Below are positions 23,510-31,970 of a stretch of 56,779 nt of DNA, one piece after another (the stretch's first letter is position 1; each line of letters opens with the position of its first letter). Below the pieces are notes generated by a model. That model saw only the letters and a program-made list of their open reading frames with translations. It did no database searches and was not told where the DNA came from. Where the stretch lies: positions 1 through 56,779 of IMG/VR virus record IMGVR_UViG_3300048538_000331, one strand, 5' to 3'. Origin of the DNA: a virus. Made by a program: the position numbers and the translations under genes.

Positions 23510-24467
23510 AACGGCAGAATGTGTATCACCGATGCATCCAGACAAAATGTGTGATAGAATATCAGACACATTATTAGATTTACATTTACAACAAGACCCA
23601 AACTCACGATGTGCAATTGAAACTTGTGGTGGTATGGGAGAAGTTTATATCACAGGAGAAGTTACTTCAAACGCTGTAGTAACAAGAGAAAACATTGTAA
23701 AGGTAGTTCATGATGTAACTACTGATGATACAATTAATGTTATCATTAATATCAACTCACAATCACCAGAGATTGCTAATGGAGTTGATACTGGTGGAGC
23801 AGGAGACCAAGGAATTATGATTGGTTATGCTTGTAGAGATAACGAACAATTCTTACCACAAGAATATTATTTATCAAGAGAATTAAATAAATTTGTATTT
23901 GATAAATATCCATACGATGGTAAAACTCAAGTTACAATGAATGGGAACTCACTTAGAGTTGTATGTTCATTTCAAAATGCACCAACTGAAATGTTAGAAG
24001 GGTTAGTTGGAGGATTCTTCAGTAGATATCCACAATATCATATTGAATCATTACATTGTAATCCTGCAGGAGATTGGAACATTGGTGGGTTTACTGCTGA
24101 TGCTGGATTAACTGGTAGAAAGTTAGCAGTAGATAATTACGGCCCAAGAGTTCCAATAGGTGGAGGAGCGTTTAGTGGGAAGGATTCTACTAAGGTTGAT
24201 AGAAGTGCAGCTTATATGGGAAGAAGAATTGCTGTAGATATTTTAGAACAAAGACCAGAGGTACAAGAAGTGATGGTTCAACTTGCTTATGCAATTGGAT
24301 ATGACCAACCACTTCAAGCAACCGCAATAGTTGATGGTAAACATGAATTTATTAAAGGATACGATTTATCACCAAAAGGAATTATAGATTTCTTAGAACT
24401 TAGAAAACCAATATTCGGAGAATCAGCATCATATGGACACATGGGTGCAGGATTTTCTTGGAAATAA
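23502..24467 (+). CDS. metK: S-adenosylmethionine synthetase MetK, short form
   Basis: A 321-aa enzyme making SAM from ATP and methionine. It keeps HPDK (12-15), GAGDQG (99-104), and GGGAFSGKDSTKVDRSAAY (220-238) with the ATP/metal-binding Lys and Asp residues. It is clearly shorter than the about 384-aa bacterial enzyme, with deletions outside the catalytic motifs, and there is no frameshift. Phage-encoded SAM synthesis is uncommon; it may feed DNA or RNA methylation or offset SAM depletion. It overlaps the PspC gene and is followed by promoter P6. Confidence 0.93.
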   Translation: MIRTAECVSPMHPDKMCDRISDTLLDLHLQQDPNSRCAIETCGGMGEVYITGEVTSNAVVTRENIVKVVHDVTTDDTINVIININSQSPEIANGVDTGGAGDQGIMIGYACRDNEQFLPQEYYLSRELNKFVFDKYPYDGKTQVTMNGNSLRVVCSFQNAPTEMLEGLVGGFFSRYPQYHIESLHCNPAGDWNIGGFTADAGLTGRKLAVDNYGPRVPIGGGAFSGKDSTKVDRSAAYMGRRIAVDILEQRPEVQEVMVQLAYAIGYDQPLQATAIVDGKHEFIKGYDLSPKGIIDFLELRKPIFGESASYGHMGAGFSWK

Positions 24468-24468
24468 T

Positions 24469-24499
24469 TTGGAATTGTAAAATAATTTTCGTATATTTG
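24469..24499 (+). promoter_or_regulatory. Bacteroidota-type promoter P6
   Basis: TTG at 24469-24471, 20 nt, TATATTTG at 24492-24499, starting 2 nt after the metK stop. It would drive 24518 onward with a leader of about 14 nt. Confidence 0.8.
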
Positions 24500-24517
24500 T
24501 ATAACAAATAGTTTATA

Positions 24518-24991
24518 ATGGCAAAAAAATACAAAGTAATATTAATTAGTGGAGGATTTGACCCTGTTCATAAAGGCCATATCGAGTGTATCCAAAATGC
24601 TAAAAAGTTAGCAGATGAAGTTTGGATAGGATTAAATAACGATAGTTGGTTAAGAAGAAAAAAAGGTAAATCTTTTATGAAAGAAGGAGAACGAAAGTTT
24701 ATAATGGAATCATTAAGAGATGTGGATTATGTTTATGTAATGAATCCACTTATACATGGAGATGATACAGCAATTGATTTCATTGACCATGCAAAACATA
24801 AATGGCATACTACATATAGTGATGATATAAAAGGTAAAATGGCTTTTGGTAATGGTGGAGATAGAACAGAAACAACCACACCAGAAAACGATGTATGTAA
24901 TTCATATGGAATAGAATCAGTATGGGGATTGGGAGATAAAGTACAATCTTCATCTTGGTTATTAGAAAAATATTTAAACATAGCAGAATAA
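24518..24991 (+). CDS. Nucleotidyltransferase (RfaE/TagD-like)
   Basis: A 157-aa HIGH-superfamily cytidylyl/adenylyltransferase. The motif SGGFDPVHKGH (11-21) has the canonical HxGH (18-21), and DEVWIGLNNDSWLRRKKG is the following strand. It resembles the nucleotidyltransferase half of HldE or a glycerol-phosphate cytidylyltransferase. The C-terminal half (KMAFGNGGDRTETTTPE...VWGLGDKVQSSSWLL) contains the GNGGDR and SS-W motifs of the RfaE-like group. It may activate a sugar or polyol for the glycosyltransferases. One base overlaps the next gene. Confidence 0.82.
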   Translation: MAKKYKVILISGGFDPVHKGHIECIQNAKKLADEVWIGLNNDSWLRRKKGKSFMKEGERKFIMESLRDVDYVYVMNPLIHGDDTAIDFIDHAKHKWHTTYSDDIKGKMAFGNGGDRTETTTPENDVCNSYGIESVWGLGDKVQSSSWLLEKYLNIAE

Positions 24992-25209
24992 TGGATATAG
25001 AACGATTAGTAAAAGAGTTTCCAAATGATATGGAACTTGGTAAGGCAGTAAGAGAGATTTACTTACAAAGAGAAAAAATTTTAGAAGAACATAAAGATAT
25101 AAAAATATTTGAATCACCTGATAAGGGTAAAACGGTTTATGTTAGAGGTTGGGGACAACCTTCTTCAACAAGAAAAAAAGTTACAAATCAATTAAACATA
25201 TTTGAATGA
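24991..25209 (+). CDS. Hypothetical protein
   Basis: A 72-aa protein starting at the ATG that shares its A with the upstream TAA stop. A longer in-frame start at 24955 would overlap the neighbour by 37 nt. Acidic helix at the start, then beta-like KTVYVRGWGQPSSTRKK. Not recognised. It overlaps peptide deformylase by 4 nt. Confidence 0.6.
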   Translation: MDIERLVKEFPNDMELGKAVREIYLQREKILEEHKDIKIFESPDKGKTVYVRGWGQPSSTRKKVTNQLNIFE

Positions 25210-25817
25210 GATTAATTAAAGACCCAAATAAAATAAGAAAAGCAATTGAACCAACTCCCATGACTCAAGTAGAGATTGATGAAATATCAACAACTCTATT
25301 ACAAGAACTAACAAAACATGGAGGAATAGGATTATCGGCAAACCAAATAGGATTAGATGTTAGGGCGTGTGTAATTAACGTTACTGAGCCTTTAGTATTG
25401 ATAAACCCAAAGGTTTTAGAAGTATCAGAAGATACTGTTGCTTATGTAGAACAATGTTTATCTATCCCAAAATCAATTCGTAAACCAGTTAAAACAGTAA
25501 GACATAAATCATTTAAAGTTGAAACAGATAACTTAGGTATAGTAGAGTTTTCACCAACAAAAACAGATTGGAAAGATTCTAATGAGTTCTTTTCTGATGA
25601 AGGATTGTTAGAAACAGTTTGTGCTCAACATGAGATAGACCATCTCAATGGAGTTCTAATTACAGACTCATCAAGAAGATATACTCAAACTATTACTCGA
25701 GCAAAAAAATATGGTAGAAACGAAAGGGTAATGGTTAAGTTACCAAGTGGAGATACTGAATTTATGAAATACAAGAAAGCAGAACCTTTATTAACACAAG
25801 GTGCTGAAATCTTATAA
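25206..25817 (+). CDS. def: Peptide deformylase
   Basis: A 203-aa metallo-deformylase that removes the formyl group from new proteins. Motif I is GIGLSANQIG (40-49), motif II is EQCLSIP (82-88, C84 metal ligand; Gln replaces the usual Gly), and motif III is HEIDHLNG (142-149). A C-terminal extension (VMVKLPSGDTEFMKYKKAEPLL) goes beyond the core. Phage deformylases are known in marine viruses and may speed maturation of phage proteins. It overlaps the upstream gene by 4 nt. Confidence 0.92.
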   Translation: MRLIKDPNKIRKAIEPTPMTQVEIDEISTTLLQELTKHGGIGLSANQIGLDVRACVINVTEPLVLINPKVLEVSEDTVAYVEQCLSIPKSIRKPVKTVRHKSFKVETDNLGIVEFSPTKTDWKDSNEFFSDEGLLETVCAQHEIDHLNGVLITDSSRRYTQTITRAKKYGRNERVMVKLPSGDTEFMKYKKAEPLLTQGAEIL

Positions 25818-25829
25818 TTAAACGAAAAC

Positions 25830-26096
25830 ATGGGAAAACTTATATTTACATATACAGACAAGGATTTTATTGAGAACAATAGAGAAGCTAATAAAGTAGA
25901 GCTTGATGTACCAGATGATATGGACATTAACGAATACAAAATCGTCTGTGTAAGAATGGCATCCGCCATTGGTTATGGTAACAAATCAATAACAAAAGCA
26001 TTTGGAGATTTAGTTTTTGGACAGGATGACCCAAACACAATAAAGGAATTATTAGATGAACTCAATATCAAAGGTGGCAATAAAAAAATTAAATGA
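25830..26096 (+). CDS. Hypothetical protein
   Basis: An 88-aa acidic-to-basic soluble protein, not recognised. Beta strands at the start (KLIFTYTDKDF, KVELDVPDDM), a central helix (YKIVCVRMASAIGYG) and a basic tail. It overlaps the next gene by 41 nt in another frame. Confidence 0.6.
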   Translation: MGKLIFTYTDKDFIENNREANKVELDVPDDMDINEYKIVCVRMASAIGYGNKSITKAFGDLVFGQDDPNTIKELLDELNIKGGNKKIK

Positions 26097-26307
26097 TAGA
26101 TTATTAACTCAGAATATTATCATGCAAACACTTATTGATGTTATATTAGAGAATGGTATGATTACAGAAAAAGAGTTAGAATCTAAGATACAAAAAAATA
26201 TCGATGATATGGATAATATTCTCGATTCACTACAAGAAGAATCTTCAGAATTAGGTGAAGATGTAGTTATTAGTGGGATGTACTTCGGCCCACATGGAGA
26301 AGCATAA
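26056..26307 (+). CDS. Hypothetical acidic helical protein
   Basis: An 83-aa protein, mostly helical (KVAIKKLNDRLLTQNIIMQTLIDVILENG), with a Glu-rich middle and an ending VVISGMYFGPHGEA. The first ATG overlaps the upstream gene by 41 nt; an in-frame ATG at 26122 would avoid this and give 61 aa. Function unknown. Confidence 0.5.
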   Translation: MNSISKVAIKKLNDRLLTQNIIMQTLIDVILENGMITEKELESKIQKNIDDMDNILDSLQEESSELGEDVVISGMYFGPHGEA

Positions 26308-26328
26308 TTAAAATTTTTCCGTTTTTAT

Positions 26329-26359
26329 TTGGATATATGGAATTTTTTTCGTATATTAG
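26329..26359 (+). promoter_or_regulatory. Bacteroidota-type promoter P7
   Basis: TTG at 26329-26331, 20 nt, TATATTAG at 26352-26359, a weaker -7 box. It lies upstream of the hydrolase gene. Confidence 0.65.
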
Positions 26360-26389
26360 TGAAGTATGTTTAATCAAAGAGGAGACTTT

Positions 26390-26992
26390 ATGAAAAAACA
26401 AATTATATTTACTTTGATAGTTTCACTACTATCATTTGGAATGATTGATTCGGCAATGAAATCTGAGTTTAAAGCTTCAGAAATAACATTACAAGAATTA
26501 GAAGAACAAAGAAAGATTCAAGAGTTAGAATTAAAAAAACTCGAAGAACAAAGAATCCAGCAATATCACGAAGATGAACTACAAAGGTTCTTAACTGATA
26601 TAGGATTTAGAGAAAGTGGTAACAGATATGGTATCACAAATAAATGGGGATACATGGGTAGATATCAATTCGGTAAATCAACATTAAAAGGTTTAGGATT
26701 TGAAGTTTCTAAAAATGAATTCCTTAGTAATCCACAACTACAAGATTCAGCAATGATGGCTTTATTAAATCACAACAAAGAAAAACTACAAAAGTATATT
26801 GATTTATTCGATGGAGAAACAATCGATGGTATGTATATTTCTGAAAGTGGTATATTAGCCGCGGCTCACCTCGGAGGACAGGGTTCTGTAAAAAGATACT
26901 TTAGAAATGGTAAGGTGTTTAGAGATGGTAATGGAACAAAGATTACATCTTATATGAATAAGTTTAGTGGATATGATATAAAATTAAATTAA
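26390..26992 (+). CDS. Peptidoglycan hydrolase, lytic transglycosylase-like (candidate endolysin)
   Basis: A 200-aa protein with an N-terminal signal anchor (MKKQIIFTLIVSLLSFGMI), a Glu-rich coiled-coil stalk (about 30-55) and a C-terminal transglycosylase-like domain: RESGNRYGITNKWGYMGRYQFG, then ILAAAHLGGQGSVKRYF. The Glu of RESG is the likely catalytic acid. I prefer the ATG at 26390 because an AGAGGAG Shine-Dalgarno precedes it by 8 nt; an in-frame ATG at 26366 would add eight residues. The neighbouring anchored coiled-coil gene suggests a lysis pair. Confidence 0.75.
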   Translation: MKKQIIFTLIVSLLSFGMIDSAMKSEFKASEITLQELEEQRKIQELELKKLEEQRIQQYHEDELQRFLTDIGFRESGNRYGITNKWGYMGRYQFGKSTLKGLGFEVSKNEFLSNPQLQDSAMMALLNHNKEKLQKYIDLFDGETIDGMYISESGILAAAHLGGQGSVKRYFRNGKVFRDGNGTKITSYMNKFSGYDIKLN

Positions 26993-26999
26993 AAAAGTT

Positions 27000-27275
27000 A
27001 TGTTAGAATTATTTACAACCTATAATATCGTTATAGGTTTTTCAGTATTATTAAACTTAATATTATTGGTAGGTGTACGAAACCTTATACGCCAAAATGA
27101 ACAACTCGAAGATAGAGTTGTTGAAACAATATATTCAATTAGAGATAGGGTTAGTATTTCTTTAGATAAAATGCGAAAATTAGACAATAGAGAAGCCTTT
27201 GAAAAAGATGATGAGGTTGGGGTTACCTTTAACGAATTAAAAAAAATAGTAGAAGATTTAAATAACGAATTATAA
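27000..27275 (+). CDS. Membrane-anchored coiled-coil protein
   Basis: A 91-aa protein with one N-terminal membrane segment (about residues 7-26) and a charged coiled coil after it. The same architecture occurs at 3349 and 3765. It sits directly behind the hydrolase gene, the position of Rz-like inner-membrane spanins in many phages, but sequence alone does not prove that role. Confidence 0.6.
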   Translation: MLELFTTYNIVIGFSVLLNLILLVGVRNLIRQNEQLEDRVVETIYSIRDRVSISLDKMRKLDNREAFEKDDEVGVTFNELKKIVEDLNNEL

Positions 27276-27276
27276 T

Positions 27277-28026
27277 ATGCCAAAGAAAAGAAGAAAAAAA
27301 TCCAAAATATATTTTGGTACACCTGCACAAGAAGCAATAGTTGAATATAATAATTGTGATGACCCAAAAATACGGTCTGTAATTTATGAAGAACGAATTA
27401 AGTATCCATTCGAAAAACTTGCGGAAAATGTTATTAATACTTTCAAGTTTTCATATTTCGATGTACCAAAAAAAGATATCCAAACAGAAGTAGTTTCTAC
27501 AATGGTAGAAAAAATGCATATGTTTAAAGAGGGTAAGGGTAGAGCATTTTCTTACTTCACTATTATTGCAAAGAACCATTTGATTTTAAAGAATAATGGT
27601 AACTACAAAAGATGGAAACAAAACGCACTTCTTTCAGAAATGCCAGAAACATGGAATCCTGAAAATGATTTTACAGAAGTAGAAGAGAATAATGAGTTCA
27701 AAGATTTTAAACAACTTATGTTAGAATATTGGGATGAAAATCTAAACTCAGTATTCACTAAGAAAAGAGATTTACAAATAGCAGATGCGGTATTGGAATT
27801 ATTTAGAAGAAGTGAACATATAGAAAACTTTAACAAAAAACATTTATATCTTCTCATTAGAGAAATGACCGATTGTAAAACTCACTACATTACTAAAGTT
27901 GTAAATGTAATGAAAACACACCAGAAAAAAATGTTAAATGACTATCTTGAATATGGTGATTTTAGAAGTGAAAAAACTAAATCATTTTGGAGTAAAGATG
28001 ATTATATAGATACTGATTATTTATAG
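27277..28026 (+). CDS. 55: Late transcription sigma factor, T4 gp55-like
   Basis: A 249-aa protein resembling the gp55 family of T4-like phages: EERIKYPFEKLAENVINTFKF, then FKEGKGRAFSYFTIIAKNHLI, the sigma region 2-like helices that bind core RNA polymerase and read the late box. gp55 proteins recognise a short -10 element without a -35 element. It is the natural candidate for reading the TATATTTATA motif found upstream of late genes here. It follows the coiled-coil gene by 1 nt. Confidence 0.85.
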   Translation: MPKKRRKKSKIYFGTPAQEAIVEYNNCDDPKIRSVIYEERIKYPFEKLAENVINTFKFSYFDVPKKDIQTEVVSTMVEKMHMFKEGKGRAFSYFTIIAKNHLILKNNGNYKRWKQNALLSEMPETWNPENDFTEVEENNEFKDFKQLMLEYWDENLNSVFTKKRDLQIADAVLELFRRSEHIENFNKKHLYLLIREMTDCKTHYITKVVNVMKTHQKKMLNDYLEYGDFRSEKTKSFWSKDDYIDTDYL

Positions 28027-28038
28027 AAAATAAAATCA

Positions 28039-29742
28039 ATGGGTTATATATTAGGAATTAGTTGTGGTTATCACGATTCGGCCGCCTCTTTAATTAAAGA
28101 TGGAATTGTTTTAGGAGGATGTGAAGAAGAAAGATTTACAGGCATAAAACACGATTCATCCTTTCCACATAATACAATTAAGTGGTTATTAAAAGAATTT
28201 AATGTTACCAAAAATGATTTAGAAGCAATTTGTTTCTACGAATCTCCTATTGAAAAATTAGATAGGATTGAAACCTCTACAAAAAAAGGTGGAATACTAA
28301 ATTATTTTAACAGAAGAAATATTGTTAAAAGAAATACAATATCTTATCAAGATTTAATGTTAGATATTAATTCTTATGTTGGTAACAAAACAACTGTTTC
28401 TTTTTACGAACATCACTTATCTCATGCCGCATATTCCTATTATACTTCACCATATAATAATGCTATTATTGTTTCTGTTGATGGTGTTGGTGAGTGGGAA
28501 ACAACTACGATATATGAAGGAAATAGAAACACCTTAAAAAAATTAAAATCTATTAAATTCCCACATTCACTTGGAATGTTTTACTCAGCGATGACTGCTT
28601 TTCTTGGATTCAAACCAAACGAAGGTGAATATAAAATGATGGGATTGGCTCCATATGGAGATTCTTCTAAATACATAGATAGATTTTCTTCTATTATTGA
28701 AGATACTTATGATGGTGGTTTTAAATTAAACATGAAGTTTTTTACATACGAGTATTCAGATACACATATGTTTAATGAAAAACTTGGAATGGAACTTGGA
28801 ATAGAAAATAGATTACCCGAAGAACCACTAACACAACAACATAAAGATTTAGCGGCATCTGTACAATCTATTTACGAAAAATACTTTTTTAATTTAGTAA
28901 ATCATGCCTACGAACTTTCACCATCACGAAACTTATGTTTAAGTGGTGGGTGTGCTTATAATGGTACGGCTAATGGAAAGATATTAAAACAAACCTCATA
29001 TAATAATTTATGGATTCCACCTGCTCCATCTGATGCTGGTTCTTCTATTGGATGTGCTCTTCATCACTATTATACAAACAATGTATCGTTGAGAAAAATA
29101 AATACTAATCCATATCTTGGGCCAGAGTATTCTAAAACTGAAATTAAAAATGTAATAGATAGATATACTAAATATGTTTATGGTGAATATGTTTCTGATA
29201 TCAACTTGATAAAAAATATTTCAAAAGAAATTACTGATGGAAATATTATTGGTTGGTTTGAGGGTAGAATGGAATTTGGTGCAAGAGCATTAGGTAATCG
29301 TTCTATATTAGCAAACCCAAGAGACCCTCAAATGAAATCTCGACTAAATAAAATGATTAAGAAGAGAGAGGGGTTTAGACCATTTGCTCCAATAGTTAAA
29401 AAAGAATCACAAGTAAAATATTTTAAATATCAAAGAGTTGTTCCTTATATGAATCAAGTGGTTAAGGTTAAAGATGAATTTGTAAATAAACTTCCAGCTA
29501 TAACTCACATTGATAAATCAGCAAGAATACAGAGTTTAGATTCTAAATCTCAACCAAGAATATACTCCTTATTAGAACAACTTGAAAAGGATAATGAATA
29601 TCCAATTGTTATTAATACTTCATTCAACTTAAAAGACCAAACAATGGTTTTAACACCAGAGGATGCAATCAAAACATTTCTAAATTGTGAAATGGATATT
29701 TTAGTTCTTGGTAATTACATCTTGAAAAAAACTATTTTATGA
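28039..29742 (+). CDS. Carbamoyltransferase (NodU/CmcH family)
   Basis: A 567-aa enzyme with the family layout. The N-terminal YrdC/Kae1-like ATPase half begins LGISCGYHDSAASLI, with the metal/carbamoyl site HHLSHAAYSYY near residue 133. The C-terminal half has GARALGNRSILANPRD. It transfers a carbamoyl group from carbamoyl phosphate to hydroxyl or amino groups of sugars, antibiotics or nucleotides. Homologues occur in marine cyanophages, where the target is uncertain. It is followed by a terminator unit. Confidence 0.9.
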   Translation: MGYILGISCGYHDSAASLIKDGIVLGGCEEERFTGIKHDSSFPHNTIKWLLKEFNVTKNDLEAICFYESPIEKLDRIETSTKKGGILNYFNRRNIVKRNTISYQDLMLDINSYVGNKTTVSFYEHHLSHAAYSYYTSPYNNAIIVSVDGVGEWETTTIYEGNRNTLKKLKSIKFPHSLGMFYSAMTAFLGFKPNEGEYKMMGLAPYGDSSKYIDRFSSIIEDTYDGGFKLNMKFFTYEYSDTHMFNEKLGMELGIENRLPEEPLTQQHKDLAASVQSIYEKYFFNLVNHAYELSPSRNLCLSGGCAYNGTANGKILKQTSYNNLWIPPAPSDAGSSIGCALHHYYTNNVSLRKINTNPYLGPEYSKTEIKNVIDRYTKYVYGEYVSDINLIKNISKEITDGNIIGWFEGRMEFGARALGNRSILANPRDPQMKSRLNKMIKKREGFRPFAPIVKKESQVKYFKYQRVVPYMNQVVKVKDEFVNKLPAITHIDKSARIQSLDSKSQPRIYSLLEQLEKDNEYPIVINTSFNLKDQTMVLTPEDAIKTFLNCEMDILVLGNYILKKTIL

Positions 29743-29751
29743 TAAATTAAC

Positions 29752-29761
29752 TATATTTATC
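29752..29761 (+). promoter_or_regulatory. Late-motif variant (TATATTTATC)
   Basis: Late motif with a final C, 10 nt after the carbamoyltransferase stop. No gene starts before a terminator at 29801-29830, so it may drive a short RNA. Confidence 0.45.
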
Positions 29762-29764
29762 AAT

Positions 29765-29830
29765 AAGAACCCTGGTCGTATAATAAAGTGGCTAGGATAC
29801 AAACCCAACGAATTTCGGTTGGGTTTTTTT
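29765..29830 (+). ncRNA. Candidate small RNA between late motif and terminator
   Basis: A roughly 65-nt non-coding segment bounded by a late-type box (29752-29761) and a strong terminator hairpin. It holds CCTGGTCGTATAATAAAGTG and GGCTAGGATAC; the latter resembles the D-arm of the tRNA-Glu at 3671 (GGCTAGGACGC), so it may be a decayed tRNA. No ORF is present. Confidence 0.3.
29801..29830 (+). terminator. Rho-independent terminator
   Basis: Stem AAACCCAAC/GTTGGGTTT with an 8-nt loop (GAATTTCG) and a T tract. It ends the short unit after the carbamoyltransferase. The 29831-29988 stretch beyond it is AT-rich, has a 12-bp palindrome GAATATATATTC (29877-29888) and no ORF. Confidence 0.88.
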
Positions 29831-29988
29831 GTACATACATATATAAACACCAAATACATCTCTTTAATTTAGGGTTGAATATATATTCAAAATTTTTTTA
29901 TCATATATACCATAGTTATTTGTGGATATCCCAATGTTTTGCAAGATGGAAAAGTTATTAACATTAATTAAAACAAAAGGAGAAACAT

Positions 29989-30219
29989 ATGGAATTTTTG
30001 AAAAAAATTGGCTCTTGGGCTGATGAACTAACAAAAATTGGTATTAGTATAGTTGCTTTAGGAGTTGTACTTGAAGTATTATTCAAAGGAGCAAACATCC
30101 CATTTTGGCCAGAAGTATCAGTAGTTGATAATCTTATGGGTATTTTAGGAAGTTTGAGTGCTGAAGGTCTGTTAGGACTTGTAGGTGCTTTTGTACTGTA
30201 TCATATAATTAAGAAGTAG
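29989..30219 (+). CDS. Small two-helix membrane protein (holin-like)
   Basis: A 76-aa protein. An amphipathic start (MEFLKKIGSWADELTK) leads to two hydrophobic helices (about residues 16-33 and 57-73) with a short polar loop (NIPFWPEVSVVDN) and a Lys end. A strong AAAAGGAG precedes the ATG and a terminator follows, so it is a single-gene unit. The pattern fits a small holin or a virion membrane protein; neither is proven. Confidence 0.65.
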   Translation: MEFLKKIGSWADELTKIGISIVALGVVLEVLFKGANIPFWPEVSVVDNLMGILGSLSAEGLLGLVGAFVLYHIIKK

Positions 30220-30254
30220 TAAATATTTTTTAATTCCATAACGCGTTAAAAATC

Positions 30255-30287
30255 AAACCCTCACTTAAGGTGGGGGTTTTTTATTTT
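30255..30287 (+). terminator. Rho-independent terminator
   Basis: Stem AAACCCTCAC/GTGGGGGTTT with a 5-nt loop TTAAG and T tract, 35 nt after the membrane-protein gene. It separates that gene from the tail operon. Confidence 0.88.
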
Positions 30288-30289
30288 AC

Positions 30290-30299
30290 CATATTTATA
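30290..30299 (+). promoter_or_regulatory. Late promoter motif L5 (CATATTTATA)
   Basis: One-base variant of the late motif directly behind a terminator and 22 nt before the ATG at 30322, the start of the baseplate gene block. Confidence 0.6.
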
Positions 30300-30321
30300 T
30301 ACAACATAATATGGTATAATC

Positions 30322-30732
30322 ATGAGTACAGATTTTGAATTATTTCCTGGCAAAAACTTAAGTGGGTTGTTCAAAGATATCTACGATAATCAACAGAACA
30401 AGAAAAAGAGAATCTCAGAACTAATTGCGGAGATGAGAAAAATAATTAGACATGCTGGAGATATGGCAGTAATTGGTCCAATATTAAAAGATTTAATTGA
30501 TTCATCAATACGAAACGATGAATCATTAATTAAGATGAGTGCAATTGCTCAAAGGATAATTGGTGCACAACATAAAGCAGAAGGAGATAGTGGATTCCTT
30601 AGTGATGATGAAAAGGAACAACTTCTAAAACAATTAGATGAAACAATTGCTGAAGTTGCAGATGAACATGATACAAAGGTTGATGAACTTACAAATGAAA
30701 TAGAAGAACTTAAACAAAAAGTTAACGAGTAA
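30322..30732 (+). CDS. Putative virion/baseplate-associated protein
   Basis: A 136-aa helical protein: a basic middle (NQQNKKKRISELIAEMRKIIRH), a hydrophobic helix, and a C-terminal acidic coiled coil (EIEELKQKVNE). Its position, first gene of the tail operon and one base overlapping the gp5-like gene, suggests a baseplate assembly role. Not recognised beyond that. Confidence 0.6.
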   Translation: MSTDFELFPGKNLSGLFKDIYDNQQNKKKRISELIAEMRKIIRHAGDMAVIGPILKDLIDSSIRNDESLIKMSAIAQRIIGAQHKAEGDSGFLSDDEKEQLLKQLDETIAEVADEHDTKVDELTNEIEELKQKVNE

Positions 30733-31970
30733 TGGCAAGAAGAATATCTACATCTAACGCATCGTTTTTTAATAACTACCAATCCACAGGACAAGATAAT
30801 GTAACAGGTACTGTTGTATTTGTTCATGTTGATGATAGTGAATTCGAAACTATAGCAATTCCAAGTGATATTAGTTCTGATGTATCTGATAAAGATTCTA
30901 AACTCGGATTTGCAAAAATAGTTTTAAGAGCGGATACATCATATGATTTAGATGATTTAGGAGATTATCCCCCATATAATATTGATGAAGGATTGCCTCT
31001 TCTTGGTGAAGTTGTTGAAATGGTTAAGGTTGGTGGAAACTTACATTATAAAAGAATTCACAACATTGATATAAACAAAGGAAACGCTGTAGAAGATGCT
31101 CAACTAAAAGGATTACCAGTAGAAAGTTCGGATGGAGCTTCTGGTGATTACGGAGAAACATCATCAACAGGAACTCCAAACTCAGGAGGAGATGGTGATA
31201 GAAATAATAAACTTGGTGAATACTTTGAACCAACACAGATAAATCCTTTAAAATACTACGAAGGTGATAAATTATTACAATCGAGATTTGGTCAATCAAT
31301 TAGATTTAGTGGATACAATAATGAAGAAAATGTTTTAGCACCAACTATTCTTATTCGTAATAGACAAAACGATAAATCTATTGAAGATTTAAAAGAATAT
31401 GAAATAACCGAAGAAAATGTAATAGAAGATGGTTCAACAATTGCAATTACAAGTGGAGATTATTTATTAGGATTTAGTCCTGGTACAGAAGATGTTCCTT
31501 TTGAAACTGAGCCTGTATATCACACACCACCAGATGAATTAAAAGGAACAGACCAAGTTCTTGTTAATAGTGGTAGAATTATATTATCATCAAAAGATTC
31601 TGAAATGATTTTCTTTTCTAAGGGAGATGTTTCAATATTATGTGATAGTAAACTTACAATTGATAATGGTAACGATGGAGCCTTTATTGATTTAAATGGA
31701 GAGTACAGAACTACAACAAATGATAATGATATGTTTTTCTTGGGTGGAAGTGGGAAAATATTTTTAAATGTTGATGGTGTTGAAGATGAACCTTTAGTAA
31801 GAGGTGAAACACTTCTTGGATTACTTGAAGAATTGATTGATGCTATAAATGTACAAATATTTCAAACACCATGTGGCCCTACATCACCTGGTCCAACAAA
31901 TGCACCAACCTTTAATGATATTAAATCAAGACTAAACACTTTCTTATCTACTTTAAATTATACGGAGTAA
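30732..31970 (+). CDS. Baseplate spike/hub protein, gp5-like without lysozyme
   Basis: A 412-aa protein. The LLQSRFGQSIRFSGYN segment (about residues 178-195) and the repeated beta-strand region (QVLVNSGRIILSSKDSEMI) match OB-fold/beta-helix spike proteins of the gp5/VgrG/gpV type. I see no T4-type lysozyme domain in it. The C-terminus is helical. It lies upstream of gp25 and gp6, the usual order in T4-like marine phages. Exact homology to T4 gp5 would need structure-based comparison. Confidence 0.65.
   Translation: MARRISTSNASFFNNYQSTGQDNVTGTVVFVHVDDSEFETIAIPSDISSDVSDKDSKLGFAKIVLRADTSYDLDDLGDYPPYNIDEGLPLLGEVVEMVKVGGNLHYKRIHNIDINKGNAVEDAQLKGLPVESSDGASGDYGETSSTGTPNSGGDGDRNNKLGEYFEPTQINPLKYYEGDKLLQSRFGQSIRFSGYNNEENVLAPTILIRNRQNDKSIEDLKEYEITEENVIEDGSTIAITSGDYLLGFSPGTEDVPFETEPVYHTPPDELKGTDQVLVNSGRIILSSKDSEMIFFSKGDVSILCDSKLTIDNGNDGAFIDLNGEYRTTTNDNDMFFLGGSGKIFLNVDGVEDEPLVRGETLLGLLEELIDAINVQIFQTPCGPTSPGPTNAPTFNDIKSRLNTFLSTLNYTE

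Noticed and set aside
23502-24467. metK as a truncated pseudogene because it is only 321 aa
   Set aside because: All active-site motifs are present in order, the frame is intact, and it is tightly packed with its neighbours.
29831-29988. Gene or second small RNA in the AT-rich gap before 29989
   Set aside because: No ORF, no promoter box of either class and no second terminator; only a 12-bp palindrome.
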